Assembly (NCBI GenBank): GCA_019635635.1
Contig: JAHBZB010000001.1
Span: 682,001 to 746,000, forward strand
DNA: 64,000 nt
Direction of reading: 5' to 3'
From: Xanthobacteraceae bacterium
GTDB taxonomy: Bacteria > Pseudomonadota > Alphaproteobacteria > Rhizobiales > Xanthobacteraceae
The notes under the pieces are model-generated. The model saw nothing but the letters and a program-made list of their open reading frames with translations, was not told the origin of the DNA and did not search any database. Of the stretch, positions 63,788 through 64,000 are shown piece after piece. Every line of letters starts with the position of its first letter. The stretch's first letter is position 1. Both the position numbers and the translations under genes were made by a program.

Positions 63788-64000
63788 TCGACGGTCCCCG
63801 CATCGCGCCGCGTTCCGGCACGGCGAAACAGCTCGTGGTTTTCCTGCATGGCTATGGCGCCGACGGAAACGATCTGATTTCGCTCGGCCGCGAATGGCAG
63901 GGTCTTCTGCCGGACGCCGCGTTCGTTTCGCCGAACGCGCCGGAGCCGGTGCCGGGTCATCCGATGGGGCGGCAATGGTTCGGGCTCACGTTCCGCGACC
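63784..64000 (+). CDS. Phospholipase/carboxylesterase family protein, N-terminal part
   Basis: Predicted alpha/beta-hydrolase of the carboxylesterase/phospholipase (YpfH-like) family. About 72 residues are visible before the right window edge: MIDGPRIAPRSGTAKQLVVF, LHGYGADGNDLISLGREW, FVSPNAPEPVPGHPMGRQWF. The HGYGADGxDL segment is the oxyanion-hole region; the nucleophile lies beyond the window. ATG 63784 overlaps the alkA stop (ATGA), so both are co-transcribed. Confidence 0.88.
   Translation, partial: MIDGPRIAPRSGTAKQLVVFLHGYGADGNDLISLGREWQGLLPDAAFVSPNAPEPVPGHPMGRQWFGLTFRD

Overview
The window is a high-GC, densely packed chromosomal segment. Gene content and order point to an alphaproteobacterium of the Hyphomicrobiales (Rhizobiales). 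Supporting features are a PhaR/PhaA/PhaB cluster, a CpdR-like regulator, a TlpA with the extra structural cysteines known from Bradyrhizobium, a TIGR02302/lysA/lptM/argH block, an ethylmalonyl-CoA pathway, and a palindromic dispersed repeat of the kind seen in Bradyrhizobium-like genomes. The order is an inference from families and synteny; the species cannot be named from the sequence. Most of the window is ordinary core genome with many 1 to 4 base start/stop overlaps, so operons are tight.

Layout. 0-3.5 kb: proB (cut by the window edge), obgE, a GNAT acetyltransferase and the rpmA-rplU ribosomal operon, all on the minus strand, then tRNA-Ser(CGA). 3.5-4.5 kb: an AT-richer islet directly behind the tRNA carrying a frameshifted gene. 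4.5-10.4 kb: tRNA hydroxylase trhO, a 37-residue zinc-knuckle protein, small secreted proteins, an MgtC-like protein, a YbaK deacylase, a nuclease, and two tandem ParA-like proteins of which only the first keeps its Walker A motif. 10.4-13.1 kb: molybdenum-cofactor delivery genes (a MoaB/MobA-type fusion and a two-gene XdhC). 13.1-22.4 kb: a secreted unknown, a frameshifted macro-domain gene, patatin, zur, ispG, ispA, mtgA, rpmF and a PAS-GGDEF protein with a ruined active-site motif. 22.4-25.2 kb: phaR divergent from phaA-phaB. 25.2-33.7 kb: a DMT transporter, a cupin, glyoxalase II, a methyltransferase, metX-metW, and an aromatic/His aminotransferase block (chorismate mutase, hisC, prephenate dehydrogenase). 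33.7-43.4 kb: plsC, ydcF, a zinc-ribbon protein, cpdR, TIGR02302, lysA, lptM, argH, tlpA. 43.4-49 kb: an electron-transfer flavoprotein with 3-hydroxybutyryl-CoA dehydrogenase, a rhomboid, a cobalamin adenosyltransferase, tspO. 49-61 kb: mcd, ccr and ecm of the ethylmalonyl-CoA pathway, interleaved with a chemoreceptor, a BrkB-like protein, a GT-C-like membrane protein and two nearly identical cysteine-rich secreted proteins. 61-64 kb: a transporter, gluQRS, alkA and the start of an esterase.

How the parts work together. PhaA and PhaB make 3-hydroxybutyryl-CoA for polyhydroxybutyrate. The same C4 intermediates feed the ethylmalonyl-CoA pathway through Ccr (crotonyl-CoA to ethylmalonyl-CoA), Ecm (adenosylcobalamin-dependent mutase) and Mcd (methylsuccinyl-CoA to mesaconyl-CoA). 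EtfAB can accept the electrons from Mcd, and the PduO-type adenosyltransferase can make the coenzyme for Ecm. The window therefore holds much of one acetyl-CoA assimilation and storage network.

No prophage, transposase, CRISPR array or recognisable defence island was seen. The most unusual items are the ParA-like pair, the duplicated cysteine-rich secreted proteins, the two frameshifted genes, the zinc-knuckle microprotein and the degenerate GGDEF protein.
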